Shown: piece after piece, positions 6,103 to 7,170 of the stretch
Position numbering within the stretch: the stretch's first letter is position 1
How the letters are laid out: each line of letters begins with the position of its first letter
From: Acidilobaceae archaeon
Lineage (GTDB): Archaea > Thermoproteota > Thermoprotei_A > Sulfolobales > Acidilobaceae
Length of the DNA: 7,170 nt
NCBI GenBank assembly: GCA_027044005.1
Contig: JALUDK010000375.1
Span: 1-7,170, forward strand
Direction: 5' to 3'
Made by a program: the position numbers and the translations under genes
The notes under the pieces: model-generated
Told to the model about the DNA's origin: nothing
Seen by the model: the letters and a program-made list of their open reading frames with translations, nothing else
The model's database searches: none

Positions 6103-6815
6103 TGGACCTGGGGCCCAGGACCCTGGCACTCACAGCGGTATTCACAGCCCTAGTCTTCGCCGCCACCCTAATATCGGTTAGCACCCCAATAACAGGGGGA
6201 TACTTCAACCTAGGCGAGTCAATGGTATACACAGCCGCACTCCTAGGAGGACCCATTGTAGGGGGCATAGCAGGAGGCCTAGGCAGCAGCCTGGCAGACC
6301 TCTACCTAGGCTACTCCCAGTACGCGCCAGGAACCCTAGTAATCAAGGGGATAGAGGGCCTACTGGCAGGACTAATATACAATAGACTCCGGAGGTACGA
6401 GAAGGTCAAGGGATTCACACCCATCCTAGCCCTAATAATAGGACTAGGCATTCTAGCAGCAGGCATGATAATCTACGGCGGAATATACGGGGGGACAACA
6501 CAAATAGAACTATGGGGAAGAACCTACGAGATACACATACCCAGCCCAGCCTGGCTAGTCCTAGCAGCAATAGTATCACTAGCAATCATCTACACCGGGG
6601 AAAAGAGAGGACCCCAAGCAGCAGCCATGACCACAGCAATGCTAATAGCAGGCATGGAAATGGTAGCAGGATACTTCATATACGAGGCAACAATACTAGG
6701 ATACGGAATCTCAGCAGCAGCAGAAATACCAATAAACATAGGACAAGCCCTAATAGGAGCAGCAACAGCATTCATCATAGTAAACACAATAAAAGAAGCA
6801 CAAGCACAACAATAA
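6102..6815 (+). CDS. ECF transporter S component (PF07155-like substrate-binding membrane subunit)
   Basis: The 237-residue product has about six hydrophobic helices and the conserved early block of ECF S components of the PF07155 type: GGYFNLGESMVYTAALLGGP (32-51) followed by A-G-G-L-G-S-S-L-A-D-L-Y-L-G-Y and Y-A-P-G-T-L-V-I-K-G-I-E-G. S components bind a vitamin or similar micronutrient outside the membrane and pair with a T protein and two ATPases. The substrate is not identifiable; riboflavin-type labels for this family are often automatic. It is longer than the usual 170-200 residues because of a polar insert at about 130-148 (T-T-Q-I-E-L-W-G-R-T-Y-E-I-H-I). ATG 6102 is chosen over the in-frame GTG 6096 because GGTG lies 7 nt upstream. 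Codons in the 3' half end mostly in A, unlike the 5' part and the neighbours. No ATPase or T gene is adjacent; an EcfT-like gene lies about 4 kb to the left. Confidence 0.84.
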   Translation: MDLGPRTLALTAVFTALVFAATLISVSTPITGGYFNLGESMVYTAALLGGPIVGGIAGGLGSSLADLYLGYSQYAPGTLVIKGIEGLLAGLIYNRLRRYEKVKGFTPILALIIGLGILAAGMIIYGGIYGGTTQIELWGRTYEIHIPSPAWLVLAAIVSLAIIYTGEKRGPQAAAMTTAMLIAGMEMVAGYFIYEATILGYGISAAAEIPINIGQALIGAATAFIIVNTIKEAQAQQ

Positions 6816-6829
6816 CACAAACCCCCATC

Positions 6830-6844
6830 ATATATATAAAAATA
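6830..6844. promoter_or_regulatory. AT-rich element between the S-component gene and the CRISPR array
   Basis: The plus strand reads TATATATAAAAATA, a strong TATA-like match; the minus strand reads a T-run followed by alternating T and A. If the array is transcribed on the minus strand, the T-rich strand could end the pre-crRNA transcript just past the last decayed repeat. On the plus strand it could instead start a transcript antisense to the array. It also lies just after the S-component stop. The sequence cannot decide between these. Confidence 0.4.
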
Positions 6845-6863
6845 CCGCTACACAGATTAGAAC

Positions 6864-6890
6864 TAACTAATCATCCCATCGTGAAAACTC
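6864..6890 (-). repeat. Strongly degenerate CRISPR repeat (outermost)
   Basis: Ungapped, 16 of 24 positions match the intact repeat (6867-6890). Allowing a 3-nt insertion that looks like a duplicated ATC raises this to 18 of 24. It sits exactly one spacer (43 nt) from the next repeat, which argues that it is a real decayed unit. Confidence 0.68.
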
Positions 6891-6933
6891 CATCGTGTTC
6901 AATAATGCTAACGGGGTTATCTAGAGCTTCAGG

Positions 6934-6957
6934 TTACTAATCCCATTATGATAACCC
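6934..6957 (-). repeat. Degenerate CRISPR repeat
   Basis: It matches the intact repeat at 18 of 24 positions; the CTAATCCCATT core is intact and most changes are in the half that would be 5' in the transcript. The GGG arm of the hairpin is lost, so crRNA processing at this unit may be weak. Confidence 0.85.
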
Positions 6958-6998
6958 TCGCCACGCTCACCGGCGGCTCCAGTAGCGCCTTGAGTAGC

Positions 6999-7022
6999 TT
7001 GCTAATCCCATTGTGGGAATTC
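6999..7022 (-). repeat. CRISPR repeat, intact copy 1
   Basis: Identical over 24 nt to the copies at 7070-7093 and 7137-7160. The following spacer (7023-7069) is 47 nt and contains the 10-bp palindrome TAGGCGCCTA. Confidence 0.95.
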
Positions 7023-7069
7023 CAGGCTTGACCCCACGGAGCGCCGGGCCCTTAGGCGCCTAGCGGCAA

Positions 7070-7093
7070 TTGCTAATCCCATTGTGGGAATTC
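7070..7093 (-). repeat. CRISPR repeat, intact copy 2
   Basis: Identical 24-nt unit; it is flanked by a 47-nt spacer on its left and a 43-nt spacer (7094-7136) on its right. Confidence 0.95.
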
Positions 7094-7136
7094 CACTAAC
7101 GCAGTAGTGCTAGCATGGCTAACCAAGCCGGCGATA

Positions 7137-7160
7137 TTGCTAATCCCATTGTGGGAATTC
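7137..7160 (-). repeat. CRISPR repeat, intact copy 3
   Basis: Identical 24-nt unit; only 10 nt of the next spacer are visible before the window ends, so the array almost certainly continues to the right. Confidence 0.95.
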
Positions 7161-7170
7161 GCCCGGGCAA

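Larger units (their letters stand above)
6864..7170 (-). CRISPR. Trailer end of a CRISPR array (five repeat positions; continues past right edge)
   Basis: Three identical 24-nt repeats (6999-7022, 7070-7093, 7137-7160) are preceded on the left by two degenerate copies (6934-6957 and 6864-6890). Spacers are 43, 41, 47 and 43 nt, all different, and a fifth begins at 7161. On the minus strand the repeat begins GAATTCCCAC and ends GGGATTAGCAA, with an internal TCCCA-CAA-TGGGA inverted repeat. Start, length and the GGATT near the end resemble crenarchaeal repeats such as those ending in ATTGAAAG. Decay at the left end and this orientation both suggest transcription on the minus strand from a leader beyond the right edge. 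No cas gene is in the window. Confidence 0.93.

Noticed and set aside
5987..6268. N-terminal extension of the M20 enzyme to an upstream ATG at 6268
   Set aside because: It would read through the divergent promoter and the opposite S-component gene, and has no M20 similarity; GTG 5986 has a well-spaced ribosome-binding site.
6512..6940. Plus-strand frame running from the S-component gene into the CRISPR array
   Set aside because: Ser/Asn/Thr-rich out-of-frame reading of an A-rich gene, ending inside a repeat-spacer region.
7023..7069. 10-bp palindrome TAGGCGCCTA in a 47-nt spacer as a separate functional site
   Set aside because: It lies wholly within one spacer and most likely comes with the captured foreign DNA.

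Overview
The window looks like part of a hyperthermophilic crenarchaeal (Desulfurococcales-like) chromosome. The DNA is GC-rich. Arg is mostly AGG, Ile mostly ATA and Leu often CTA. Several starts are GTG, preceded by GGTG-type Shine-Dalgarno sites, and short TATA boxes sit about 40-55 bp upstream of genes. The right end carries a CRISPR array with a 24-nt repeat that resembles crenarchaeal repeats. This placement is an inference from style and gene content; no genus can be named from the sequence alone.

Layout, left to right. A minus-strand cluster (1-2097) reads, in transcription order, an EcfT-type transmembrane protein of an energy-coupling-factor (ECF) importer, a cyclase/kynurenine-formamidase-family metal hydrolase, and an NMD3-family zinc protein that runs off the left edge. 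A compact divergent promoter (2098-2183) with a perfect 20-bp palindrome separates this cluster from a plus-strand two-domain GNAT acetyltransferase (2184-3245). The tail of that gene overlaps, tail to tail, an unrecognised minus-strand membrane protein (3181-3741). A second divergent promoter (3742-3850), which appears to use one shared TATA box, leads into a plus-strand multi-pass protein with the conserved TM helix of MscS-like/CmpX proteins (3851-4675). This ends 9 bp inside the end of a convergent M20 metallopeptidase/deacylase (4667-5986, minus). A third divergent promoter region (5987-6101) serves the M20 gene and a plus-strand ECF S-component, the substrate-binding membrane subunit (6102-6815). 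The remainder (6816-7170) is non-coding: an AT-rich element, then three identical CRISPR repeats preceded by two decayed ones at regular spacing.

How the parts fit. The window has a T component and an S component of an ECF importer about 4 kb apart, with no ECF ATPase gene between them. The ATPases must lie elsewhere, and whether these T and S proteins work together is not shown here. The cyclase-family hydrolase and the M20 deacylase are both hydrolytic metalloenzymes next to the importer parts, which would allow uptake plus processing of a small molecule, but the substrate is unknown. The CRISPR array appears to be seen from its old (trailer) end: repeats decay leftward, and repeat orientation suggests transcription on the minus strand from a leader beyond the right edge. 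No cas gene is visible. I did not find a clearly new multi-gene system. The items most worth a second look are the decaying array end, the palindromic divergent promoter, the unrecognised membrane protein and the split ECF transporter.
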